Assembly (NCBI GenBank): GCA_937941765.1
Contig: CALDGQ010000061.1
Coordinates: 1 to 64,000, forward strand
Origin: an uncultured Saprospiraceae bacterium
GTDB taxonomy: Bacteria; Bacteroidota; Bacteroidia; Chitinophagales; Saprospiraceae
Direction of reading: 5' to 3'
Length of the DNA stretch: 64,000 nucleotides
The first letter of the stretch is position 1; each line of letters begins with the position of its first letter. The position numbers were made by a program, and so were the translations under genes. The notes below the pieces were generated by a model, which saw only the letters and a list, made by a program, of their open reading frames with translations, was not told the DNA's origin and made no database searches. Shown here in pieces: positions 50,201 to 59,617 of the stretch.

Positions 50201-52316
50201 TTGATTGACCGACTGCAATATAATTTCCATCTGAAGATCTTATCACTTTGTTGAAACCATCTGCTTTTTCAGTTCCTATTTTTTTGGTCCATTGTTTATT
50301 TCCTTCGCCATCAATTTTTACAATCCACCCATCTTCTTTGTCGTAAGTGACTTCGGCATCATAATCAAAAGAGCTTGAAGAACCTACTAAAAAGTAGCCA
50401 CCATCTTGGGTCGAAATGACATCATTACAAATGTCAGCACCGGTTCCACCATAATTTTGTTCCCAAATTATGGTTCCGTCTACCTCAGTTTTAACTGCCC
50501 AAAAATCAGTACTCCCAAAAGTTTCACCTAGCTGCCCACCTACATTGTTTGGACCAATTCCTCCGATGCCACTTCCTTCTCCTACAATGAGTAATTTGCC
50601 ATCACTCGTTTCAATCATTCTATTAATTTGATCAGATTGACTGCCTCCCATTGATTTATTGGTTACAATACTCGGAACGGCATTAACTTCAAATGCTTTT
50701 TGATAAGAACATAGACCGTCAGAAATTGTTATGTTATAGAATCCTACACTTAAATTGTCTTGACTGTTTGAGGTGCTACCATTTTCCCATAAAAAAGTAT
50801 AGGATCCTGTTCCCCCAGATGGATAAATTCTAGCGCTACCAGTGCCACAACTTTCTGGGTTTTCTACTTCTATTTCTCCACTTAAATCATACAAGGTGTA
50901 TTGAAAATGATCAGCATATTGGTTGCCATCAGCATCGGTAATCAAGACACAATAGTCTTGTCCGATACTTGGATCGATCATTCTAATTGCGCCTGTGACG
51001 CCATCATTCCATTCATAGGTACATCCTTGGCAATTAGGCAGTGTTGCATCTAAAGAGTTAATATCATCTGGGCAACCAGATGTTGGGGTTTCAAATATTG
51101 AGACGTAATTGATTTGTTCTAAACAATTTGCTGCCGCAACACGACTTCTGATACGTTCACCTGGCAATGGACCAAATCCAAGTAAAAAATCTTGGTAGCC
51201 TGAGCAGTAACTCATAACAGTATTTGGGTAAGGATTATCCGTCGGGCCGCATGTCCCTTCAGGTGAGGCGCAATTGTCAATCACACCTCCCGGCCATGAG
51301 CAGCTATGAGTGTGTGGAGATCCTAACACATGCCCCGTTTCATGTGCCATGACATCAACACTTCTGGAGTACACAGGATAGTCATTTGGAGCACCTATTT
51401 GAACCCCAGAATTGGCAAAGTTGCTTCCGTTACACAAACCGTTGATATACGCTCGTCCACCACCACCCAAGTGTAAATAATGGGCAATGTCGCCATTCAC
51501 ACAATCGGTGTTGGCTCTGAATCCACTTAGTCTTGAGTTATAAGTCCAATAATTATTTTCAGTTGTCCAAATTGAAATTTCTGAAATTTGCATCTCTATT
51601 TGTTCATTTTCAAAAATGGCAGCCATAACATTGAAAAGACTGGTGATGAAGTTACTTGTTTCGGTTACATTTTGTTGGTAACTATTATATAAAAAAGCAT
51701 CAATTTCCAAATAGTTTTGAACAACTGGATACATTTTAATTGCATCTGTTGTGATTGTTGGATAATCAACATCGTTTTCTTCTTCTGTTTCACATTCAAA
51801 ACTTGAATCAATTAACAATGATTCATCATAGAAAACGTAAGTTGGTTTGTCACTTTTTTGTTCACCTCGTATTTCTCCTAAAGTATAATTGGTCCCATCA
51901 AGACTGATGACTCCATTCAGACTTTCTTCAAAAATGCTGATGGCTGCAAATGTGCTATTTTCGGTGTTTTGGTAGTAGTGTCCAGGTTTATAGTTTTGTT
52001 TTTCTCTACCAGGTAAGTTGGATCGAGTGGTTACATAAAAGTGCTCTGATAGAATTTGTTTTTTGTGAAGGACAATTTCTAAATTTGATTTGGCCAACCG
52101 AGGAATTGAAATTTCAATGGTTGCCTCATTACTATTGTAAATTTGATGAAGTGCGGTTTTATCTAAAGTTAAAATGGTTCCAACTTCTGGATAATTTGGT
52201 TTTATCACGTTATTTTTTGTAGCTGTATTTGCTAGTTGAAATAACGGTTTATTATTTGCATTTACGGTGTTAAAAAATAATAATATTAGGAATAAAAGAA
52301 AGTAAGAGCCTTTCAT
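47259..52316 (-). CDS. Reprolysin-like metalloprotease with propeller, four module-A copies and T9SS domain
   Basis: A 1685-residue secreted zinc protease. Signal peptide (1-21), propeptide-like domain, catalytic motif H325-ETG-H-VLGSP-H, SprB-like unit, beta-propeller (about 552-962) and an Ig-like unit. The tail differs from its paralogs: G - A - B2 - A - G - A - G - A (about 1026-1579), then the T9SS domain (from about 1599) with no CARDB or lectin domain. Its four A copies are more diverged from each other than those of the two paralogs, and one G copy reads SDECTCEGTP where DGCTC is usual. This suggests an older, less homogenised member. No TTGACAAA pair was found upstream. Confidence 0.9.
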   Translation of the reverse strand: MKGSYFLLFLILLFFNTVNANNKPLFQLANTATKNNVIKPNYPEVGTILTLDKTALHQIYNSNEATIEISIPRLAKSNLEIVLHKKQILSEHFYVTTRSNLPGREKQNYKPGHYYQNTENSTFAAISIFEESLNGVISLDGTNYTLGEIRGEQKSDKPTYVFYDESLLIDSSFECETEEENDVDYPTITTDAIKMYPVVQNYLEIDAFLYNSYQQNVTETSNFITSLFNVMAAIFENEQIEMQISEISIWTTENNYWTYNSRLSGFRANTDCVNGDIAHYLHLGGGGRAYINGLCNGSNFANSGVQIGAPNDYPVYSRSVDVMAHETGHVLGSPHTHSCSWPGGVIDNCASPEGTCGPTDNPYPNTVMSYCSGYQDFLLGFGPLPGERIRSRVAAANCLEQINYVSIFETPTSGCPDDINSLDATLPNCQGCTYEWNDGVTGAIRMIDPSIGQDYCVLITDADGNQYADHFQYTLYDLSGEIEVENPESCGTGSARIYPSGGTGSYTFLWENGSTSNSQDNLSVGFYNITISDGLCSYQKAFEVNAVPSIVTNKSMGGSQSDQINRMIETSDGKLLIVGEGSGIGGIGPNNVGGQLGETFGSTDFWAVKTEVDGTIIWEQNYGGTGADICNDVISTQDGGYFLVGSSSSFDYDAEVTYDKEDGWIVKIDGEGNKQWTKKIGTEKADGFNKVIRSSDGNYIAVGQSNSGILNGSGSSFNIESQLYLVKFDEQANVIWEKDFGGNNYEQGFDLIISDDGSLYVAGTSLSPGIAIYDVFTDLYILKLDQSGNEIWSKSYGGSAREDKPSIDLDQNGGLFISATTYSSGGDIVDNNSTQSAWSLRIDQNGEILSSKIFGPNNRSLANDIIATDDGGYLIVGESTDYPFATYTFGNMFAAKVNASNEIVWFDSFGGDGFDTGQTVLKHSNGNLYFGGSSINANGDVLSNEGSYDYWLLGLNDNVLNNSFQIVASSPTIDNGPVVLSTDVPVINPIWSTGETTQNITITSAGTYTLTAGPANCTSTASITITGGCTDNDNDGVCQPNDCDDNNPNLPTTVGSSCDDNNPATTNDVILADGCTCQGIIIEGCQINLTISDAILTITGLTSTENAKLFDSDINAIWGCNPWNSTPCTDNETISGLTTGATYFISVQSDNCDEWIPIVIEGGNEPTCFDGIQNQGETGIDCGGPCPACPTCNDGIQNQGEEGVDCGGPCAPCETEVCTVEVSGGSVVAGLAPVFISGMTPNENIKLFNANFDVVFECAPWFATPCTQNFDVTVDIDQQPYFLSVQSDNCDEWIQVVFQEGCIDLDGDGFCSFEDCNDNEPFLPTTPGTPCNDNDASTENDVYQADGCMCMGTPITGCTVSVDAFYNGVFGGVEIEGLALSYNVKLFDADFNIVYECNPWASPQGCQMSYTYLVAQGGGTFYLSVQSEYCDEWIPITVPNDGECTDSDGDGFCDNEDCAPTNFTIPAPIGAPCNDFDSTTINDVIVSDECTCEGTPIGNGCNITVTETSFGQITVTGLSDVNNVKLFDETASSAGIVWECNPWSSACNNTEVINGLDAGVNYFLSVQKGDCDEWISFQLGLIPFNEDQSTAFQKNVLMNSDKFSIINLFPNPVKAEAFIQIESSFNDNILLEVFDLIGNKKIQQPINLEEGMNTIQLNTNQLATGIYNVVLYHKNGLQTARFIKN

Positions 52317-52417
52317 AACAGTTAATTGAATTTGTTGTTAAAAAAATCTAGGGCGAAGCAAAGTAATTGGGAGGAAGTACTTAGTAGAAGTGTGTTAAAT
52401 TCGTCTGAATTTAATTG

Positions 52418-52460
52418 GTTGGCTGTGCTTCAAATTTACGAAAAAAGAAGCACAGCCAAC
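52418..52460 (-). terminator. Terminator of the HYR/F5-8C gene
   Basis: A perfect 14-base-pair stem (GTTGGCTGTGCTTC and complement) with a 15-base loop lies just after the stop at 52467. Confidence 0.85.
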
Positions 52461-52466
52461 TATTTA

Positions 52467-55400
52467 TTAGTCCTTAATTTTCACAAATCGTATTGACTTG
52501 GTTTGTCCTTTTTTATTCATTAGAACAACATGATAAATTCCGGCATTCATTCGATTAAGTTCAAATTCGAATGTATTGTTTCCGGTTTCAACTAATCGAG
52601 TCTCTTCATGTTTTAAGGATCCAATGTTATCATAAATTTGAACCGTTAAATCTTCATCAACTAAGCTTTCAATTTGAACAAATAATTCATTAAAAGTTGG
52701 ATTCGGAAAAATAGAATTGATTTTGAATCTGTTGTTTTCAGAAAGATTTTCTTCGAAGTTAGTCGTAGTAGGAGCAGGTGCTGTGGTCGGACAACCAGTG
52801 ATTTGGACTTCTGCGATTGTACAATATCCTGTTCCTTCCAATTGAATTCTAAGATATCTTCCTTGAATTCCTGGTTCGTAAGATCTGAATGAATAGCTAC
52901 TTGGTATGCCATTTTTCGATTTAGAATGATCTGAAATTGCCAAATTATCTTCAAGGCTTCCATCTTCGATAAACGGCGTATCTGAAACCATGAACCAGTA
53001 ATCATTCAACACATCACTTCCATTTGTCTTGTTATAGATCTCAATTAAATTAATTTCGTAAAGGTCTCCTAGGTCAACTTCCCACCAAGCTTGAAATTCT
53101 TCTTGTGTTGCTGAGACAGAACCATTATTGAAATCTCCATCTGTATTGCCATCTACGGCTAAATCTGAAGATGCCGTAATTCCTGCATGCGTTATGGTTG
53201 AAGATTGTTTGGTAGCAGCACCTAAAGCAAGATTTGATGAACCATTTGCACATGAAGTTGCTGGTGTTCCAATACATGTACATCCGTCTTCTTGAATCAT
53301 ATCATTAATAGTTGTGAAATCACCATCTGAACATGATGAACCTGGTGTTGTTGGTAAAAATGGATTGGTTGGTTCGCAATCATCCTCATCACAAGTTCCG
53401 TCGCCATCAGTATCTACAACGCAATCTCCCGCACATTGGAAAGTCAGGGTTTCAAAACATTCTCCTTGTAAATTTGGATCATAAACTTGGATCGTTCTTT
53501 CCGAAATAGGCGGTTCTCCACCCAGTAAGTATTCTGTTATGGTATGTGTTTGATTTAGTTCAAATTCAGTTGTATTAAAATCAAAACCTGCTTGAAGGTT
53601 GATGGCAAATTTATTGCTGCTTGTAGCTACACCTGTTACAAACAAATCATAAGTAACAGATGTAGGTGTGCAGGAAACATTAGTAACCTGAGGCGCCAAA
53701 AAACAATCATCTACAACGTCTATCGTTACTGGAATCCACTCATCACAAACATCTGATTGAACACTTAGATAGTAGGTTTCTCCAATATTTAAACCAAAAA
53801 CTTCTTCAGTTCCAGTACATGGATTTCCATTCCAAGGATTACATTCGAAGACTACATTAAAATCTGCATCAAAAAGCTTCGTATTTTCTGCTCCTGTTAA
53901 TCCTGTGATAGTGATATCTCCATTTGTTGTTGTAACATTCACATTACAACCTGTAGATTCTTCACTTACGGTTACAGTGAAACTACAAGTAGAAGTACTG
54001 TTGCACGGATCTTGACCTTCATAAACGACTAGGTATTCTCCAGCTGATAGTGTGGTGCCATTTGCAGGTCCAAAAATTTGAGTTACATCACAGTCGTAAA
54101 TATCTCCTCCACAAGTACTGCCACAAATGACTTCATCCCAAGAGACCATTATGTTATTTGCACCTTGAGGGAGCGTAACAGAAACGTTTTGGCAATTTAA
54201 CATAGTGACTATAGATTGAAAAGAACATTCACTTGTAACTGTCGTGTTGCAATTTGGGTCCGCAGTATCAGTTATTATCTTGGTAATTTGATTTCCTGTT
54301 AAGAATATTTCAGAAACACTATGTGTGGTACCATAAGCATATTCCTGGATGATAGTCCCTTGTCCAGTCATGATCGGCATTTTGAAAGTAGTACTGAATA
54401 TATTCGGACTGCTAACAAAAATGTCATAAGAATACATCCCTGAATTGTTGAAAGTGCAGTTGGAGATATTTGCAGGTAGATTGCATTCGCCAGTAAATTG
54501 TTCTACCGTAACAGTAAAGCTACAAGCGTCAGTATTACCACAAGCATCTTGAGCTTCATAAGTAATCGTATAGGTTCCTTCTTGAAAGTAGCTACCATTT
54601 TCTGGTCCACCAACTTGATTTGTGAAGCATATACCTTCAGCCACTGCACAAGTCGTGTTGCAATATGGGTCATTCCAAGTTACTAATTCTTCGATTGCAT
54701 CATCAATATAAACGATAATGTCTTCTGGACAATTTTCAATACTTATCTCTGTTTCAGGAACCGTACATTCAGTAACCGCAATAGTTGAACAAGAAGGATT
54801 ATCACTATCTGTTATTGGTTTTGAAAGAGAAAAATTGAAATTGTACTCACCAATACTATGCGTTTCATTATAAGCATATGAAAATGTTTGAATCCCATTT
54901 ACTGGATCATTTAAATCAATATCGAAGGTAGCACCAGGTGTATTATTTCCAGTTACATAAATGTCAAAAGACCTAAGGCCGGCACCATTGACGGTACAGT
55001 TGCTAACAGTGGCTGCAATATTACAACCTCCACCATTTAAGGTAATTGGAATCCATTCATCACATACATCAGATTGTACACTTAGGTAATAAGTTTCTCC
55101 TAAAAATAAACCCTCGATTATTTCATTATTTGAACAAGCACTGCCATTCCATGGGTCACATCCCCAGAGCGTAGTGTAGTTGTCGGTAAATAATTTTGCA
55201 TTTGTATTTGCAGTTAACCCGGTAACGACAATTTTGTTATTTCCTTCATCACCAAGGTCGATAGCATAATTGATGTTACAACCTCCGATTCCTTGAACTT
55301 CAATTGTAAAACTACAAGTGGCAGTATTTCCACAACCATCTCCAGCATCGTAAGTAACTGTGTAAACACCTTCACTTAAAGAATCTCCATTTGCTGGACC

Positions 55401-56435
55401 TGATGTTTGATTGGTAAAACATATTCCATCGCTTCCTGTACATGTGGTATTACAATAAGGTTCCGTCCAAGTTACGATCGTTTCTCCACCTTCTAGTGGG
55501 AGTTCAACGGTTATGTTTTCTGGACAATTTTCTATTGTTACTTCACTAACAGCAGTTGTGCAAGCATAAGTAATGTCTGTATAACAATCAGGGTTGCTTA
55601 CATCTTCAACACGTTTCCATGGTGTTGTATAACCGGATTCACCAATTTGGTGTGTTTCATTGTAAGTAAGTTCTCGAGTGTACGGTCCAGAATATTGATC
55701 ATATAAATAAATCAAATAAGTACCGCCTGTTGGACTGGTAACTATCAAATCGTAGTTAAAACGTCCATCAGGATAGGAAGTACAATTACTGATTGTGCCA
55801 ACCATGCCGCATATGTCATCTATAGGTTGGCAAGTAACCGTTGTAGATGTAGTACAATCTGGATTTTCACTTTCCCAAACGACTACATTTGCTTCTTGAT
55901 TGGGACTATAAAGTTCGGAAATCGTGTGTGTCTGATTGTAGGCAAAAGTCTGAATATATTCGGTTGAACCGACTTGGACTGCAGTTTTAAATGTATTACT
56001 AGAAGTGTTGGTCGCTGTTACAAAAATGTCGTAAGTATACGTCCCTGCATTCGTGTAAGTGCAATTACTTAACGTTGCATTTAAAGAACAATTTCCACCA
56101 CCGCCTTCTACTGTAATTGGTATCCATTCACTACAATCGTCGGAATTTACACTGAGATAATAAGTAGTTCCGGTTGTCAATCCACTGATTACTTCATTCG
56201 CAGAACATGGAGATCCAAACCAAGGATTGCATTCCCAAACAGTCGCATAATCTGAGGTGAATAATTTTGTATTGGTGGTAGCATCCATTCCTAAAACGGT
56301 AATCGTACCATTGGAAGTAGTTGCTGTTACATTGCAAACGAGCCTACCATTATTATTTGGCGAATTGCTGTTAGCATGGATCATGTTGCTTATGAGAAGC
56401 AAACACATGATAGTTAGTTGGATGGCTTTTTTCAT
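52467..56435 (-). CDS. Secreted multidomain binding protein: module A, five D-modules, HYR, F5/8C and T9SS domain
   Basis: A 1322-residue secreted protein with no enzymatic head. The ATG at 56435 is chosen because it opens the signal peptide (MKKAIQLTIMCLLLISNMIH). Order: A - D - D - HYR - A - D - HYR - D - HYR - A - D - G - F5/8C - T9SS. Module D is a roughly 90-residue beta-rich unit I do not recognise, typified by SNCT...YDIFV, a NxTH motif (YNETHSIGE) and a closing NPxC...C. The HYR-like units carry ENCPE and CGNT/CSFTVTV. The F5/8C domain (about 1057-1215) is close to that of the CotH protein. The T9SS domain ends SIRFVKIKD. Probably a surface lectin-like or structural protein. Confidence 0.87.
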   Translation of the reverse strand: MKKAIQLTIMCLLLISNMIHANSNSPNNNGRLVCNVTATTSNGTITVLGMDATTNTKLFTSDYATVWECNPWFGSPCSANEVISGLTTGTTYYLSVNSDDCSEWIPITVEGGGGNCSLNATLSNCTYTNAGTYTYDIFVTATNTSSNTFKTAVQVGSTEYIQTFAYNQTHTISELYSPNQEANVVVWESENPDCTTSTTVTCQPIDDICGMVGTISNCTSYPDGRFNYDLIVTSPTGGTYLIYLYDQYSGPYTRELTYNETHQIGESGYTTPWKRVEDVSNPDCYTDITYACTTAVSEVTIENCPENITVELPLEGGETIVTWTEPYCNTTCTGSDGICFTNQTSGPANGDSLSEGVYTVTYDAGDGCGNTATCSFTIEVQGIGGCNINYAIDLGDEGNNKIVVTGLTANTNAKLFTDNYTTLWGCDPWNGSACSNNEIIEGLFLGETYYLSVQSDVCDEWIPITLNGGGCNIAATVSNCTVNGAGLRSFDIYVTGNNTPGATFDIDLNDPVNGIQTFSYAYNETHSIGEYNFNFSLSKPITDSDNPSCSTIAVTECTVPETEISIENCPEDIIVYIDDAIEELVTWNDPYCNTTCAVAEGICFTNQVGGPENGSYFQEGTYTITYEAQDACGNTDACSFTVTVEQFTGECNLPANISNCTFNNSGMYSYDIFVSSPNIFSTTFKMPIMTGQGTIIQEYAYGTTHSVSEIFLTGNQITKIITDTADPNCNTTVTSECSFQSIVTMLNCQNVSVTLPQGANNIMVSWDEVICGSTCGGDIYDCDVTQIFGPANGTTLSAGEYLVVYEGQDPCNSTSTCSFTVTVSEESTGCNVNVTTTNGDITITGLTGAENTKLFDADFNVVFECNPWNGNPCTGTEEVFGLNIGETYYLSVQSDVCDEWIPVTIDVVDDCFLAPQVTNVSCTPTSVTYDLFVTGVATSSNKFAINLQAGFDFNTTEFELNQTHTITEYLLGGEPPISERTIQVYDPNLQGECFETLTFQCAGDCVVDTDGDGTCDEDDCEPTNPFLPTTPGSSCSDGDFTTINDMIQEDGCTCIGTPATSCANGSSNLALGAATKQSSTITHAGITASSDLAVDGNTDGDFNNGSVSATQEEFQAWWEVDLGDLYEINLIEIYNKTNGSDVLNDYWFMVSDTPFIEDGSLEDNLAISDHSKSKNGIPSSYSFRSYEPGIQGRYLRIQLEGTGYCTIAEVQITGCPTTAPAPTTTNFEENLSENNRFKINSIFPNPTFNELFVQIESLVDEDLTVQIYDNIGSLKHEETRLVETGNNTFEFELNRMNAGIYHVVLMNKKGQTKSIRFVKIKD

Positions 56436-56639
56436 AATGTAATTTTTTTGTTTTGTGTTGTTCATAATTTTTATATTCATAATTTTTAGTGGGGCTAAAA
56501 TTTATAGTATAAAGACAAAGTGTTTTTCATTTATATCAATAGCATAGCAAGGTGAATAATGTTTCACATCGATTTGTAATTGTATTGTTTAAGTTTAATT
56601 ACTTAAAACTATGTTTTAAAATTGAAAGGGTGCTCGCTC

Positions 56640-59441
56640 TTATTGAATACTAAGTTGTCCACTATTGATCATACCATTTTTGTTGTCCGTAATTTTGTAA
56701 AAATAATTTCCATTCAATAAATTATCTCTGTGAAAGAGAAATTCATTTCCGGTAAAGTATTGTTGTGAAATTAATTTTCCAGTAAGGTCATATAATTCAA
56801 AAGTACCTGATTCTGTAAAATAATCGTTCATTTTGAAGATGGTGAAATCATCAAATGGATTTGGGTATACATTGATTCTGGCGGCTTCTATGATTGGGGA
56901 TTGATTAGAAAGCGCAATGAAATCATCGCCAATAGTGTGTAGTGTTTCATTAGTCATAACCACTTCATTAAAGTCGAAATAGATACCAACATCATTGTTG
57001 ATGATGGTGCCGACTGGTAAATCAGGTTGTTGTTCGACTGTATATTTGAAGAATCCGTTGGAAGCATCAAAATTTGTAGTACTGTCCGGAAGAAAGATTT
57101 GATTGAATGTGCAAACCAATACATTTCCTCCTTCAATTTTCCAATCATAGTCATGGCTAGCGGGGCCAACTCGGATGCTTGATAAATTTAATTCTGAAGC
57201 AATAGTGTCTCGTAGAACCACCGTAAAAGCAGTGTCATTTCCAGTATTCTGAAAACGGATTAGATATTCTAGATCGATATTTTCTTTGATGAAATGTGCT
57301 TCACCGTAACCAAGTGGAAATCCTTGCTTGTCGTTTGGGTCAAATGCAGAGCTAGCTCTTCTGCATTCTCGATCTGTGTGCGGAACATTGTCTCCCAATG
57401 AAAATTGATTAATGAAGCCAGTGCTTATTTCGCCGTTTTGATTTGTTCCACATCCTTCTACCCATACTTTAACTAATTCATCACCTGGCGCTCCAATTTC
57501 TTGCATAGCTTCTAAAATAAGTGTAGAACCATTTGCTGGAAATTTTTCTATTAACTCTCCTTGCGTTTGTAGTTGAAAATCATCTTGGAATAGTACAATT
57601 GCATCTTCTATAACAATAAATTGTCGACTTGTTGACATTGAGTTGTTACCTACATTTTTTATTAAAAAAGAAATGCTATCTGATTCACAATCGACTTCAG
57701 CTTCTATAAATGCACCTTCCCAAGGACTACTTAGAATACCACATTCGAATTTTGGAAAAATATCTGAAGATATACAAACAGTTTCGCCTATTTCAGTCTC
57801 GCAATCTAACATGAAGTCTACATTAAAGCTTCCACATGCACCCAATGCAACCTCGCCAAGATCAAAGGTGTAAACATTTTCATTCTGTGTAGTAAGTGGA
57901 ATACTTGAACTTACATAAGTTAGAGAAGGATCAATTGTAATTTCTACATAAGCATCAGAAGTGCCAGTAGTTCCCTCATTGCAATAACTAATATAATAAG
58001 TGTTATTATCGAAGCAAGGTCTAACAATTGGGAGAGCCGTTTGCACCACCATCGAAGAACAAGCATCGTTTGACGAAAGGACAAAATCCTTAACAAGTTG
58101 AGCATCTTCAACAAAACCAATTGTAATATCATTTTCGCAAACATTCCATGAAAAATTTGGAGGATGAGCAGTCACTGTGAAGATGCCTGTAGGAACTGAA
58201 ATTGTATAATGACCAAGATCATCTGTTGTACCATAAAGGGTCATTTCTTCATTTGAAACCGATATTGTCCAGTTTGCTAATCCGACTGCATCAGTCAAAT
58301 CACAATTTTCTGTTTGATCATAAGCAACTTTGCCAGACAGTTGTTGATTGTAAATATTACCTTCACTATTTATTTTGAATACATATAATTGTTCGGAGAT
58401 AATTGGTTCAACGAATTCAACAAGCCCAATCAATCCATCATCAGGAGTTGCAACTAATTCGTGGCAAAATTCCCAAATTGATCCTCTATTATGCATACTT
58501 TTTTGCCAGACAACATTCCCTTCAAAATCAGACTTAATCAACAAAACATTGTTTCCTTGAAATTCGAGATTGTTGTAAACTTGGCCTGAAGAAATAAAGC
58601 CATCACTAACCCTCACTTGTTTTTTTGCAATTGCAGAAACATTTGGAGGTAACAATTCTTTCACCCATAACAATGCACCTGTAGCATCTAATTTTAATTG
58701 ACGTGGAATAGTGTTGGCTTCAATACTTGTAAATAAAGTTACACTTCCATCTTCCATAGGATGTGCTTCTAAATTATTTGTCTGTAGTGTCCCATACAAA
58801 CTGGTTTCCCAAATTGTTTGGAAATCAGTTGACATTTTTATAACAATTGATTGACCAGTTGTTACAATAATGCTGCCGTCTGGGGTAGGTTCTAAGTCTA
58901 TTATTTTTTCAGGAGTAGTATGCTCACCTATTAGATTAAGCGCTAAATCGTATTTTCTGAGAACCCCATTTACAAATCCTCCACCTATGATAAATTCAGT
59001 GTTAGAAATAAAAACTGGATCAGAAGGTACATTCCCTAATTCTCCGACAGGGACAGAATGAGTTAACTCAAAACTTGAACTTAACTTAGTAAGAAAATAT
59101 TCATAATTGTTAGTGGCAGGGTTATTTCTATTTTCAAAAACAACGTAACCACCATTTGGTGATTCCCATATTTTAACCGGATTACTAAATTCTTCAGAAA
59201 ACCTTTCCATCCATAAAATCTCGCCTTCGATATCCATCTTAACCAAATAACAACCTTCTGGTAAATTATTTCCAAACCCCTCTGAGGCATTCATGGAAAC
59301 CAAATAATTTCCATCACTTGTCGGATTTATTGTTCCAATATAAGCAATATCAACCGCGGGAAAATTCTTTAACCATCCTTGTGCTTTCGATAAGAAAGAA
59401 AGGCAGCATAAGGCGATTAATATCAGAGTACATTTTCTCAT
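56640..59441 (-). CDS. Propeller/DUF7619 secreted protein with T9SS domain (paralog 1)
   Basis: A 933-residue secreted protein. The ATG at 59441 opens the signal peptide (MRKCTLILIALCCLSFLSKA) and is preferred to 59477. Residues about 33-357 are a seven-bladed-type beta-propeller (NYLVSMNASEG, GEILWMERFSEE, NVVWQKSMHNRG). A carboxypeptidase-regulatory-like unit follows (about 367-430, YTISVPTGIFTVTAHPP), then DUF11-like units and DUF7619 (about 694-839: [45 protein letters not shown]). A T9SS domain (from about 854) ends the protein. It is colinear with the partial gene at 61180. No module A, B or G occurs. Function unknown, likely surface display. Confidence 0.88.
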   Translation of the reverse strand: MRKCTLILIALCCLSFLSKAQGWLKNFPAVDIAYIGTINPTSDGNYLVSMNASEGFGNNLPEGCYLVKMDIEGEILWMERFSEEFSNPVKIWESPNGGYVVFENRNNPATNNYEYFLTKLSSSFELTHSVPVGELGNVPSDPVFISNTEFIIGGGFVNGVLRKYDLALNLIGEHTTPEKIIDLEPTPDGSIIVTTGQSIVIKMSTDFQTIWETSLYGTLQTNNLEAHPMEDGSVTLFTSIEANTIPRQLKLDATGALLWVKELLPPNVSAIAKKQVRVSDGFISSGQVYNNLEFQGNNVLLIKSDFEGNVVWQKSMHNRGSIWEFCHELVATPDDGLIGLVEFVEPIISEQLYVFKINSEGNIYNQQLSGKVAYDQTENCDLTDAVGLANWTISVSNEEMTLYGTTDDLGHYTISVPTGIFTVTAHPPNFSWNVCENDITIGFVEDAQLVKDFVLSSNDACSSMVVQTALPIVRPCFDNNTYYISYCNEGTTGTSDAYVEITIDPSLTYVSSSIPLTTQNENVYTFDLGEVALGACGSFNVDFMLDCETEIGETVCISSDIFPKFECGILSSPWEGAFIEAEVDCESDSISFLIKNVGNNSMSTSRQFIVIEDAIVLFQDDFQLQTQGELIEKFPANGSTLILEAMQEIGAPGDELVKVWVEGCGTNQNGEISTGFINQFSLGDNVPHTDRECRRASSAFDPNDKQGFPLGYGEAHFIKENIDLEYLIRFQNTGNDTAFTVVLRDTIASELNLSSIRVGPASHDYDWKIEGGNVLVCTFNQIFLPDSTTNFDASNGFFKYTVEQQPDLPVGTIINNDVGIYFDFNEVVMTNETLHTIGDDFIALSNQSPIIEAARINVYPNPFDDFTIFKMNDYFTESGTFELYDLTGKLISQQYFTGNEFLFHRDNLLNGNYFYKITDNKNGMINSGQLSIQ

Positions 59442-59592
59442 AGTTAAAATTTTTTTAAGCCGATTAAATTGAATCATTGCTCGTTACAAAAATTCCACTT
59501 TATGACACTATATACAAGTACATAAATTTGATTTTGTGGACAGAAATTTTGTATATTTAATGGTAATTAACTAATAATCAATTGATTGTATA

Positions 59593-59600
59593 TAAATTTG
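59593..59600 (+). promoter_or_regulatory. Possible -7 box for the helical-protein gene
   Basis: TAAATTTG fits TAnnTTTG, 18 bp before the start at 59618. A second TAAATTTG lies at 59523-59530. No TTTG sits at the right distance upstream of the nearer box. Confidence 0.35.
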
Positions 59601-59617
59601 TGGACAAGAATTAACTC

